NCBI GenBank assembly: GCA_943324725.2
Contig: CALPMR020000062.1
Location: 1 to 12,359 of the forward strand
Source: Bordetella parapertussis
GTDB lineage: Bacteria; Cyanobacteriota; Cyanobacteriia; PCC-6307; Cyanobiaceae
Length of the DNA: 12,359 nucleotides
Direction of reading: 5' to 3'
Under the pieces are notes generated by a model. It did no database searches. It had not been told where the DNA came from and worked only from the letters and a program-made list of their open reading frames with translations. A program made the translations under genes and the position numbers. This document shows positions 1 through 6,134 of this stretch, piece after piece. Numbering within the stretch: position 1 is the first letter of the stretch; the number at the start of each line of letters is the position of its first letter.

Positions 1-468
1 GGCCTGCTGGGCGATCACTTCAGCCCGATCGGCTTTCTCACCAGTCCGGCCCTGGCCCTGCCCGCCGTGATGCTGGTCACCCTCTGGAAGGGACTCGGCT
101 ATTACATGGTCATCTTTCTGGCCGGCCTGCAGGGCATTGCCCCCGATCTGTACGAAGCAGCGGCGCTGGATGGCAGCGAGGGCTGGCGCCGCCATCTCGA
201 CATCACCCTGCCCCTGTTGCGGCCTTACATCACTCTGGTGGCCGTGATCTCGGCCATCGGTGCCACCAAGGTGTTTGAGGAGGTGTACCTGATGACCCAG
301 GGCGGCCCCGCCGATTCCACCCGCACCATCGTCTATTACGTCTACGACCAGGCCTTCTCCGAACTGGAGATCAGCTATGCCTGCACGGTGGGTCTGGCCC
401 TGTTCCTGATCGTGCTGCTGCTCAGCCTGATTCGCTACGCCTTCGCCGGCGATCGCGCTCTCAGCTGA
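1..468 (+). CDS. Sugar ABC transporter permease, MalF/UgpA type (5' truncated)
   Basis: This is the C-terminal part (155 codons) of an inner-membrane permease subunit of a binding-protein-dependent sugar importer; the frame is open from base 1, so the start lies outside the window. The decisive feature is the cytoplasmic EAA loop at visible residues 51-72 (EAAALDG, then ITLP), which docks onto the ATPase in this family. Hydrophobic segments lie on both sides: about visible residues 17-45, one just after the EAA loop, and the last about 20 residues before the end. The segment KVFEEVYLMTQGGP is typical of MalF/UgpA/LacF-like permeases. The substrate cannot be read from this fragment; cyanobacterial relatives include glucosylglycerol/sucrose/trehalose (Ggt-type) importers. 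A HIP1 octamer sits inside the gene at 449-456. It ends 77 bp before purK on the same strand, and no clear terminator lies between them. Confidence 0.88.
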   Translation, partial: GLLGDHFSPIGFLTSPALALPAVMLVTLWKGLGYYMVIFLAGLQGIAPDLYEAAALDGSEGWRRHLDITLPLLRPYITLVAVISAIGATKVFEEVYLMTQGGPADSTRTIVYYVYDQAFSELEISYACTVGLALFLIVLLLSLIRYAFAGDRALS

Positions 469-545
469 GTCCAGCTCTGCCGGCGGCTGCAGGCTTCGCC
501 CGGCCCTCAACGCCAGCCTGAGCGTGGGGATGAGAAACTGGATGT

Positions 546-1916
546 TTGGCCCCTACGGGCGTTCAGGGCTTGGACACCGCTGCTGCCCCAACTCCCATCG
601 CCACGGCCCCAGCCAGTCCCGATCTGCGCTCCCCTGGGGCGCTGACCTCGATCGGTATCGTCGGTGGCGGCCAGCTGGCCTGGATGCTCGCCGATGCGGC
701 CTCCCGCCTTGGTGTTGCCCTGCACGTGCAGACACCGGCCGTCGACGATCCGGCGGCGCAGCGGGCCGCCAGCCTGGTGCTGGCTGCCGTGGACGATGTG
801 GCGGCCACCCGCCAGCTGGCCGAGCGCTGCGGCGCCATCAGCTTTGAGAACGAGTGGATCCCCATCGATGCCCTGGAGGTGCTGGCCGAGGAAGGCGTGC
901 AGTTCATCCCCGGCCTGCATGCACTCCATCCCCTGGTCAGCAAGCGCTCCCAGCGGGAGCTGCTCAACCAGCTGTTTCTGCCGGCTCCCCGCTGGTGCCC
1001 CCTCCAGGCCGTCTATCCCCCCTTGCCGCCCGAGCCCCCCCTGACCTCGGGCCCGTCGGCTGACAACGGCCCGTCGGCCGGCATGGAGCTGCCCCTCACC
1101 CCCCCACAGCCCGCCTGCACCGGGCCCTGTCTGCCCGAGGGGTTTCAATTCCCGGTGATGGCCAAGGCCTGCATCGGTGGCTACGACGGCAAGGGCACCC
1201 GTCCGCTGCAGAACCAGGCCGATCTGGAGGCCCTGCTGGCGGAGGCCGAGGTCGGTGGCTGGATCCTTGAGGAGATGGTTCCTTTCCAGCAGGAATTGGC
1301 CCTGGTGGCCTGCCGCGATCGCGCCGGCAACGTGGCCTGTTTCCCGCTGGTGCAGACCCACCAGCATCGTCAGGTCTGCGATTGGGTGCTGTTTCCGGCA
1401 CCGGTGGACCACGGTGTCGAAGCGTTCGCCCGCAACGTGGCCGCCTCCCTGCTGACCGCCCTCGACTACGTCGGCGTGCTCTCGATCGAGTTCTTCTATG
1501 GCCCCGGCGGTCTGCAGGTGAACGAGCTGGCTCCCCGCACCCACAACTCCGGTCACTTCACGATCGAGGCCTGTCACTCCAGTCAGTTTGAGCAACAGGT
1601 GCGGATTGTGGCGGGCCTGCCCCTGGCCTCGGTCGAACCCCGGATCCCCGCCGCGCTGATGGTCAACCTGCTGGGCTTCGAGGACTCCAGCAGCGACTAC
1701 AGCGAGTTGCGCCAGCGGCTGCAGGCCCTGCCGGGCGGCAGTCTGCACTGGTATGGCAAACGCCAGGCCCATCCCGGTCGCAAGCTGGGCCATCTCTCGC
1801 TGGTGCTGGAGTCGCGCAGCCATGCGGAGCGCGCCGAGGAGCTGGAGCGGCGGCTGGCCGAGGTGCGGGCGATCTGGCCCCTGCAAGGGCCTCCGGATCC
1901 GCTCGAATCCGCGTAG
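546..1916 (+). CDS. purK: N5-carboxyaminoimidazole ribonucleotide synthase PurK
   Basis: PurK is a cytosolic ATP-grasp enzyme of purine synthesis that uses ATP and bicarbonate to convert aminoimidazole ribonucleotide to N5-CAIR. Visible motifs are GGGQL (residues 40-44), ENEWIP (101-106), GGYDGKG (211-217), ELAPRTHNSGHFTIEA (327-342), HWYGK (401-405) and GRKLGH (411-416), in normal family order. At 456 residues it is about 100 longer than the E. coli enzyme (355). About 33 extra residues precede the core, and a proline/serine-rich insert of about 40 residues lies at 157-198, just before the glycine-rich ATP-binding loop. The listed start is TTG; no ATG or GTG is in frame near the core, the frame is closed by a stop at 531-533, and TTG at 570 is an alternative. 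The end of the gene runs straight into the 6S RNA. Confidence 0.93.
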   Translation: MAPTGVQGLDTAAAPTPIATAPASPDLRSPGALTSIGIVGGGQLAWMLADAASRLGVALHVQTPAVDDPAAQRAASLVLAAVDDVAATRQLAERCGAISFENEWIPIDALEVLAEEGVQFIPGLHALHPLVSKRSQRELLNQLFLPAPRWCPLQAVYPPLPPEPPLTSGPSADNGPSAGMELPLTPPQPACTGPCLPEGFQFPVMAKACIGGYDGKGTRPLQNQADLEALLAEAEVGGWILEEMVPFQQELALVACRDRAGNVACFPLVQTHQHRQVCDWVLFPAPVDHGVEAFARNVAASLLTALDYVGVLSIEFFYGPGGLQVNELAPRTHNSGHFTIEACHSSQFEQQVRIVAGLPLASVEPRIPAALMVNLLGFEDSSSDYSELRQRLQALPGGSLHWYGKRQAHPGRKLGHLSLVLESRSHAERAEELERRLAEVRAIWPLQGPPDPLESA

Positions 1917-1919
1917 AGT
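1914..1919 (+). promoter_or_regulatory. Candidate -10 element for the 6S RNA
   Basis: TAGAGT matches the TATAAT consensus at four of six positions and contains the purK stop codon TAG. A start about 7 bases downstream would fall at 1925-1926, where the closing stem of the RNA begins. No good -35 is visible at 16-18 bp spacing. Inference only. Confidence 0.4.
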
Positions 1920-2105
1920 TTCCTTGGACTGCTGTGTTGGTGACTGCCTTTCACAGTTTTCTGATCTGACTCCCTTTCGACATGGGGGGTCTTCAGCGAC
2001 GGCAACGTAAACCGGCCTCGTAGCCGGAAACGAAGCCCCGCCCCTGACTCCCCTTCTGGTTCATCCAGGTCGAACACTGGGGCAAGACGGCACGGCGGTC
2101 CACCC
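1920..2105 (+). ncRNA. ssaA: 6S RNA (SsaA/Yfr7), RNA polymerase regulator
   Basis: 6S RNA folds into a long rod with a central bubble that mimics an open promoter and binds RNA polymerase holoenzyme. In cyanobacteria ssaA is known to lie next to purK. Here a 12-bp closing stem pairs 1925-1936 with 2091-2102 (TGGACTGCTGTG with CACGGCGGTCCA, two G-U pairs). It is followed by TGCC 1945-1948 with GGCA 2081-2084. A large asymmetric bubble comes next, then TTCGACATGG 1976-1985 with CCAGGTCGAA 2065-2074 (one A-G mismatch). The apical stem CCGGC 2012-2016 pairs with GCCGG 2023-2027. The span of about 178-185 nt matches the family length. No convincing reading frame lies here. The exact ends are estimated and no U-tract terminator follows. 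The name rests on position plus fold, not on an alignment. Confidence 0.78.
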
Positions 2106-2188
2106 CTTTCCCCCAGCCACTCCCGTCATCCCGCCAGGCCAGCCACGGTCTGGTGGCGGCGCCAGAACTGGATCCGGCGCAGCGGTGC

Positions 2189-2258
2189 GGATGCCGTTCC
2201 CAGGTTTGGAAGCCTGCCCCGATCTGGCCCTGGGAGCCGCCATTGTGGATGCCGTTCC
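2189..2258 (+). repeat. 12-bp direct repeat upstream of the unknown gene
   Basis: GGATGCCGTTCC occurs at 2189-2200 and 2247-2258, start-to-start 58 bp, in the noncoding stretch between the 6S RNA and the gene starting at 2268. With one flanking mismatch the match extends to 14 bp. The function is unknown. Confidence 0.5.
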
Positions 2259-2267
2259 GTCGCCGCG

Positions 2268-2660
2268 ATGACCACGTTTCAGCAGGCTTTTGAGCAGCTG
2301 CTCAGCCGCGCCCCGGGGCCGGTGTTTCCCAAGGCCAGGGAGCTCTATCTGCGCAAGTACCCGCTCGAGGGGGCCACGGCGGAGCGCTTTCGCACCTTCC
2401 TGTTGCGGGAGGAGATTCAGGAGACCACCGATGGGGCCGTGCGGGTGCGCGCCCTGAGCTTCGCCCTGGTGCACTGGCAGGGCCCCCAGCTCACGGCTGA
2501 TCCCTACCTGTCCTACCTGGCCGAGCGCTGGCAGCTGCGACCGATCGACCTCACTCTGGAGAACGGCGAATCCTGGTTCCGCCAGGGCGGCGCCTGGTGC
2601 CGTTTCAGTGCGGCGGCGGTCTACGAGCGGGCGGCCCCAACCAGCTTGTTGGGCACCTGA
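2268..2660 (+). CDS. Hypothetical protein, 130 residues
   Basis: I do not recognise this family. The ATG at 2268 begins a 130-residue soluble protein with no signal peptide or membrane segment. It has an N-terminal helix-like part with many charged residues (about 1-60, including FQQAFEQLL and EEIQE) and a tryptophan-rich second half (WQ, WQLRPIDL, SWFRQGGAWCRF). The mix looks like a small folded cyanobacterial protein rather than a chance frame, and the opposite-strand frame over it is arginine/proline-poor noise. No Shine-Dalgarno sequence is visible, which is common in cyanobacteria. It lies about 160 bp after the 6S RNA and converges with the DUF2103 gene 72 bp away. The start is uncertain but no better in-frame ATG lies upstream. 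Confidence 0.65.
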   Translation: MTTFQQAFEQLLSRAPGPVFPKARELYLRKYPLEGATAERFRTFLLREEIQETTDGAVRVRALSFALVHWQGPQLTADPYLSYLAERWQLRPIDLTLENGESWFRQGGAWCRFSAAAVYERAAPTSLLGT

Positions 2661-2675
2661 CTGGGCCCTGGGCCC

Positions 2676-2728
2676 GCTCGCTCCACACCCTGCCGATCCG
2701 TTTCAAGGCCCGATTGCGGCGAGCGAGC
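2676..2728. repeat. Inverted repeat between convergent genes
   Basis: GCTCGCTC (2676-2683) and GAGCGAGC (2721-2728) are exact inverted copies separated by 37 bases, in the gap between two converging genes. The long loop and the absence of a T-tract on either strand make it a weak terminator candidate. Confidence 0.3.
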
Positions 2729-2732
2729 CGGC

Positions 2733-3014
2733 TCAGCGCGCTTCCAGCAGTTGATCCAGCAGCGTCTGCAGCTCCTCGCGTTGCCTGTCGGTGACCACAA
2801 ACACCTCCTGGGCGCTGGTGCCTCGGCGCGCCACCAGTTTGTAGCCGCCGGTGATCGGGGTTGAAATCCGCAGGCGCAGGCTGGTGCTGCGTCCTCGCAC
2901 CCGACTGATCACGGCGGGGGTGACCGTATCGATACCGCCCTGCTGGGCCAGTCGTTTGAGCAGCGGAATCAAGCCCTCGATGTAGGTGCTGTGGGTGATC
3001 ACCACCCGTCCCAT
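2733..3014 (-). CDS. DUF2103 family protein (predicted metal-binding)
   Basis: This is a 93-residue cytosolic protein that I recognise as the cyanobacterial DUF2103 family, annotated elsewhere as predicted metal-binding. Typical family features are the opening MGRVVITHSTYIEGLIPLL, a central basic stretch with GRS, and ITGGYKLVARRGTSAQEVFVVT towards the end. The biochemical role is unknown. The ATG start at 3014 is supported by a GGAG Shine-Dalgarno sequence at 3026-3023, 8 bases upstream. It lies 25 bp downstream of clpS on the same strand, so the two are very likely co-transcribed; this hints at, but does not show, a link to proteolysis. The C-terminal helix (REELQTLLDQLLEAR) ends normally. 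Confidence 0.75.
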   Translation of the reverse strand: MGRVVITHSTYIEGLIPLLKRLAQQGGIDTVTPAVISRVRGRSTSLRLRISTPITGGYKLVARRGTSAQEVFVVTDRQREELQTLLDQLLEAR

Positions 3015-3039
3015 GGGCTTGGCTCCGGGGTAGGGGGAT

Positions 3040-3363
3040 TCAATCGGGTTCCAGGGGCGCCATGGTCAGCCCTTCTGCCCCCAGCAATTGGTGGTAGAGC
3101 TCAGCCTGTTCCTGGGGACCCCGCCAGACGGTGGCCGAACCCTCCGAATCGATGCGGTGGGCCAGCGTCCAGGCCAGATCAGGCAGCATCGCCGGGATGT
3201 GGCGCACCAGGCAATCAACGACATGCTGAAAGGTGTTGACGTCATCGTCCAACACGATGACCCGGAAGTTCGGATAGGGCTGGCGGTGCAGCTGCCGCTC
3301 CTGGACGGCGGTGGGTGCTCCGGCTGGGGTTTGCCCCGAACTGGCTGCAAGGGTGACGGCCAT
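3040..3363 (-). CDS. clpS: ClpS adaptor of the Clp protease
   Basis: ClpS binds the ATPase (ClpC in cyanobacteria) and delivers N-degron substrates to the Clp peptidase. The 107 residues comprise a flexible N-terminal tail (about 1-30) and the ClpS core: NFRVIVLDDDVNTFQHVVDCL (about 32-52), a helix PAMLPDLAWTLAHRIDSEG, and ATVWRGPQEQAELYHQLLGAEGLTMAPLE. Aligned by eye to E. coli ClpS, the substrate-pocket Asn-34 is Asp here and the gatekeeper Met-40 is Phe, while the pocket His (AH) is kept. Cyanobacteria carry two ClpS types; this one looks like the ClpS1 type, though that assignment is from memory. The gene starts at an ATG, heads an apparent clpS-DUF2103 operon, and is divergent from petN. 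Confidence 0.92.
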   Translation of the reverse strand: MAVTLAASSGQTPAGAPTAVQERQLHRQPYPNFRVIVLDDDVNTFQHVVDCLVRHIPAMLPDLAWTLAHRIDSEGSATVWRGPQEQAELYHQLLGAEGLTMAPLEPD

Positions 3364-3369
3364 CGCATC

Positions 3370-3388
3370 CCGGACTGGTTCCGGACTG
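3370..3388. promoter_or_regulatory. Tandem direct repeat in the clpS/petN intergenic region
   Basis: CCGGACTG occurs at 3370-3377 and again at 3381-3388, a period of 11 bp (one helical turn). The pair sits ten bases before the candidate petN -10. This spacing resembles tandem half-sites of response regulators, but the sequence matches no motif I know. Confidence 0.35.
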
Positions 3389-3397
3389 AAGCCTAGG

Positions 3398-3403
3398 TAT
3401 CAT
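3398..3403 (+). promoter_or_regulatory. petN: Candidate -10 element of petN
   Basis: TATCAT matches TATAAT at five of six positions and lies 29 bp before the petN ATG, giving a predicted leader of about 22 nt. No strong -35 hexamer is seen (CTGGTT at 3375-3380 at best). Confidence 0.45.
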
Positions 3404-3432
3404 GCACGGGTCGTACCCGCCGCACGTCACCG

Positions 3433-3534
3433 ATGTTGATCACCCTTGGCTGGGCCTCCCTGGCCGCCATGTTCACCTTTTCAATCGCCATGGTGGTGTG
3501 GGGCCGCAACGGTGACAACTCTCTCGATTTCTGA
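3433..3534 (+). CDS. petN: Cytochrome b6f complex subunit PetN
   Basis: PetN (subunit VIII) is a single-helix thylakoid protein needed for assembly and stability of the cytochrome b6f complex, which passes electrons from plastoquinol to plastocyanin or cytochrome c6. The product has 33 residues, [20 protein letters not shown] at its start, then VVWGRNGD and a LDF end. This is the family pattern, with the helix at about residues 4-25 and the conserved WGRNGD tail. ATG at 3433 is the natural start; no Shine-Dalgarno sequence is visible. Length agrees with other PetN proteins (29-33). The gene is divergent from clpS, and its last 23 bases overlap the next reading frame, which suggests coupled translation. 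Confidence 0.95.
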   Translation: MLITLGWASLAAMFTFSIAMVVWGRNGDNSLDF

Positions 3535-3679
3535 GCTGTCCCTGAGCGCCGGCCCTGTGCTGGCCGCCATCGCCTCGCTGCTGCTGTTGTTCGTCAGCGT
3601 CGGGGTGATCTACCTCTCCGCCATGGAGTGGCAGGACAGGCGGCGTCGCAAGGCGCTCGAATCCCGCTCCCGCCCCTGA
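3512..3679 (+). CDS. Small single-pass membrane protein overlapping petN
   Basis: This is a 55-residue product from a GTG start inside the petN 3' end, in another frame. It has a short polar N-terminus (1-12), one hydrophobic helix at about 14-36 ([20 protein letters not shown]), then [13 protein letters not shown] and a basic tail. By the positive-inside rule the C-terminus should face the cytosol. I cannot name a family. The strong helix plus basic tail, the tight overlap and the shared strand argue for a real, co-translated gene. A TTG at 3446 would lengthen it, but the added residues would only be a frame-shifted reading of petN. It could be a thylakoid protein linked to b6f or an unrelated small membrane protein; the sequence does not decide. 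Confidence 0.62.
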   Translation: MTTLSISELSLSAGPVLAAIASLLLLFVSVGVIYLSAMEWQDRRRRKALESRSRP

Positions 3680-3824
3680 CAGCGATGGCGAGTGGATGGC
3701 CTGCGCGCCGGGCGGCTCAGATCATGCTGCGCTCCGACCAGCCTCTTCTCGCGGTGCGATCAGCTCCCGCTGGCTCCTTGGTGCCGGCAGGCGCGAAACG
3801 CATCGGCAAACCCTGCTTGGCGCC

Positions 3825-5405
3825 ATGAGGCTGCTCCGATCGTTCCGCTGGCGTCCTTTCCAGCTCCCCGCCGGGCCGTCCCTGGCCGTTGCAGGGTTCT
3901 CCGGTGGGGATCGGGGCCCGGCCATTGGGCGATGGCCGTTGCCGATCACGTCCACGGCCATCGCCCTGTTGTTGGCGCTGCCGCTGCTGGCGTTGCAACG
4001 GCTGCCCAGGCCCCGGGCCCAGGGGCTGGAGCAGCTGCTGGATGGCGTCACCCTGTTGCAGAGTTTTCCAGCGGCGCCGCAGCGGGCGATCCCCGATCTC
4101 TGGCGCCAACGGCTCGGAGGCCGCCTGGCCGAGCGGGCCTGGCAACAACAGCGGGGGTTCTGGTGGCAGCTCTGGGGGGAGCACGTCGATGGGGCGCCGA
4201 TGCTGGTCCTGCCGGCCACGAGCCTGCCGGCGGCCACAGTGGCCTCGTTGCCGCCCCAGGCGATGCGCCTCGGTGATCTGGTGGTGGTGGCGCCCGATCC
4301 GCTGGCCCTGCAGATGCTGCGCGATGGGCTCAGGCCCCAGCAACGGCGCAGCCGCGGCCTGCAGCGCCGCTGTCTGGATCGGCTGCAAAGCACCCAGGCC
4401 GTGTTCTGGAATCCCACCGCCATCGGCGTCATCGCCGGCCCGATCGCTCCCTTGTTGCAACGCTTTCAGTCCGGTTGCCTCAGCATTGGTCTCGATGGCG
4501 GCGGCGTGGTCTGGTCGGGCGAGGCGGCCGCGGTGGATGGGGCGCTGACCAGCGTCGCCACCACTCCCACCCTGAACGAACCAGCCGCTCTGGGCCCCCT
4601 GCCAGCGGACCAGCTGCTGCAGATTCAGGGGGCTTCGCTCGATCTGTTGATTCAGGGCCTGCTTGCCCGCCAGATGATCCGCGATCCCCTGGCCAGTCGC
4701 TACGGGATTGACACCGACCGTCTGGCCTTGCTGCGCCAGCCCCCGTTTCAGTTGCGGCTGCGTTCGGTTCCCCACGGGCCCTTCCAGGCCTCCCTGGAGC
4801 TGCAGTTGGTGGTCGGCAAGGAGCGCCTCGCCTGGCAGGGTCTGCTCGATCAGCTCGGCCGGTCCCTGCAGGCGCAGGGATTGGGCCAGGCAGACGCCAC
4901 CGCACCAGTTGCCGCCGCGAATGGTCATGGCTCTGGCAGCCGCTCCAGTGCCGCTGCACCACCAGCACCTGGTGCGATCACGTCGTCGCCTGGGGGGCTC
5001 GCCGCGACGACGGAGTCCAGAAGCCGATCCAGCCGCCCCACGGGGTCAGCGGTGCCTCCTGCTCTTGCCACCGTCACCTGGAGCCGTGATGACGGCGCGG
5101 TGGTGGGCGGTTGGCGCTGGCTGCCGACGGTGGCTGGCGAAGCCCAGTTGCTGTTGTTCCTCGGGCCCGTGCCCCAGACGCCCTTGGCGAGGATCGGAGG
5201 TGCGGCCCATCCCCTGCCGTCCGCCGGTGGGCTGCAGTTGCGCAGCCGGCCGGCCGCCCTGGCGCGCTTCGGGATGTTGCCACCGGATGTGCCTGAGCTG
5301 GTTCGCCGCTCAAGCCAGCTGGAGCTCGAAGCACAGTCGCTGCAAGGGGGAACGGATTCCCTGCCGATCAGCCAGTTGTCGGGACGCCTTCAGGTGTCTC
5401 GCTGA
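3825..5405 (+). CDS. Hypothetical membrane-anchored protein, about 526 residues
   Basis: I do not recognise the family firmly; cyanobacterial DUF3352-like proteins have a similar plan (N-terminal anchor, large outer domain), but this is only a resemblance. From ATG 3825 the protein has an arginine-rich N-terminus (1-40), a hydrophobic helix at about 42-57 (TSTAIALLLALPLLAL), and a large domain rich in Leu/Gln/Arg presumably outside the cytoplasm. A low-complexity Ala/Ser/Gly/Pro linker follows at about 365-425, then a C-terminal domain with WLPTVAGEAQLLLFLGPVP. The frame is open upstream to 3696, giving 43 more residues. TTG 3939 is an attractive later start because it would place the hydrophobic helix right at the N-terminus. 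The gene ends by overlapping thf1 tail-to-tail by 38 bp. The base composition is like its neighbours. Confidence 0.72.
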   Translation: MRLLRSFRWRPFQLPAGPSLAVAGFSGGDRGPAIGRWPLPITSTAIALLLALPLLALQRLPRPRAQGLEQLLDGVTLLQSFPAAPQRAIPDLWRQRLGGRLAERAWQQQRGFWWQLWGEHVDGAPMLVLPATSLPAATVASLPPQAMRLGDLVVVAPDPLALQMLRDGLRPQQRRSRGLQRRCLDRLQSTQAVFWNPTAIGVIAGPIAPLLQRFQSGCLSIGLDGGGVVWSGEAAAVDGALTSVATTPTLNEPAALGPLPADQLLQIQGASLDLLIQGLLARQMIRDPLASRYGIDTDRLALLRQPPFQLRLRSVPHGPFQASLELQLVVGKERLAWQGLLDQLGRSLQAQGLGQADATAPVAAANGHGSGSRSSAAAPPAPGAITSSPGGLAATTESRSRSSRPTGSAVPPALATVTWSRDDGAVVGGWRWLPTVAGEAQLLLFLGPVPQTPLARIGGAAHPLPSAGGLQLRSRPAALARFGMLPPDVPELVRRSSQLELEAQSLQGGTDSLPISQLSGRLQVSR

Positions 5406-6063
5406 TCTGCTGGCGTTCGCGACGACGGCGATCGGCGGCCACGGTTTCCTCCAGCATTTCCACGGCCACGGCCAACTTCTCAAGATTGGCGGCGTAGAGA
5501 CTGAGGTCCTTGTCGAGGCGATCGCGCAACAGGCCCATGGCCTCCCCCACCTCGTGGGCCGCGCTGCGCATGGCCTGGGGATCCATGTCTTCAGCACCCT
5601 TGGCCCGCTCCAGCAGCGACAGCAGACCGACGGCCATCAGGCGTGAATAGTGGAAGTCGTTGCGGCGGATGCTGGCCAGAGCCTGGGCGACGGGTTCCGG
5701 TGCACCCTCTCCCTGGCGTTCAATCCACAGTTTGACGTCGTCGACGGAATGCTCCCCCATGGCTGCCATCGCCTGATCACGCTGCTGGCGCAACTGGGTG
5801 GCATCGAAACCGGAGGAACTGCAGAGGGCCTCGAACAGGGGCAGCCGTTGTTGCTCTGGGCGGTAGCCGCGGCTGAAGCCGTCGAACACCTGCACCAGAC
5901 CCGTGGCGAACAGAGGGTCGGTTTTGAAGCCGCTCTGGTGGCTCAGCAGATGCAGTTCGACCAGCAGCTCATCGACCATCCGCCGGTACAGCGGGCTGAT
6001 CACATGGGGGAAAGCGCTGTGAAACGCACGCTTGCTGTCGGCAACGGTCTGGGCGTCGCTCAC
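5368..6063 (-). CDS. thf1: Thf1/Psb29, photosystem II biogenesis and FtsH-supporting protein
   Basis: Thf1 (Psb29) is a thylakoid-associated protein needed for normal photosystem II biogenesis and repair; in Synechocystis it binds and stabilises FtsH protease complexes. The 231 residues show the family signature TVADSKRAFHSAFPHVISPLYRRMVDELLVELHLLSHQ (7-44), DPLFATGLVQVFDGFSRGY (48-66) and LFEALCSSSGFD (76-87). A helical, coiled-coil-like C-terminus follows (about 180-220, EKLAVAVEMLEETVAADRRRRERQQ). Length is normal. The start is GTG at 6063, fitting the family's short N-terminus; no Shine-Dalgarno sequence is visible. The gene is divergent from clpP with 71 bp between them, and its last 38 bases overlap the converging upstream-strand gene. 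ftsH lies about 1.4 kb beyond the thf1 start, after clpP. Confidence 0.95.
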   Translation of the reverse strand: MSDAQTVADSKRAFHSAFPHVISPLYRRMVDELLVELHLLSHQSGFKTDPLFATGLVQVFDGFSRGYRPEQQRLPLFEALCSSSGFDATQLRQQRDQAMAAMGEHSVDDVKLWIERQGEGAPEPVAQALASIRRNDFHYSRLMAVGLLSLLERAKGAEDMDPQAMRSAAHEVGEAMGLLRDRLDKDLSLYAANLEKLAVAVEMLEETVAADRRRRERQQISETPEGVPTTG

Positions 6064-6081
6064 GCAGGTCGGCCATCAAGG

Positions 6082-6102
6082 TGCAGCGACCTTAGCGCTG
6101 CA
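6082..6102. promoter_or_regulatory. Perfect dyad between thf1 and clpP
   Basis: TGCAGCG (6082-6088) and CGCTGCA (6096-6102) are exact inverted copies with a 7-bp spacer. The 21-bp dyad lies in the 71-bp region between the two divergent starts, 19 bp from the thf1 start and 33 bp from the clpP start. It is a candidate operator or a 5' leader hairpin. Confidence 0.4.
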
Positions 6103-6134
6103 GCCTGAGCCGATGCTCCGGCGCCTTCAGTAGG

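Noticed and set aside
469..545. Possible terminator between the sugar permease gene and purK (GCCGG/CCGGC pairing)
   Set aside because: The stem is short, the loop long and there is no T-tract.
507..1886. 459-codon open frame on the minus strand opposite purK
   Set aside because: It is the mirror of a clear PurK with full motifs; the product is Gln/Gly/His-rich without any domain, as expected from an antisense frame in GC-rich DNA.
3717..4928. 403-codon minus-strand frame opposite the unknown membrane protein
   Set aside because: It is Gln/Arg/Gly-rich with no domain, while the plus-strand reading has a membrane anchor and balanced composition. Since the plus-strand gene is itself unknown, this is the least certain of the shadow rejections.
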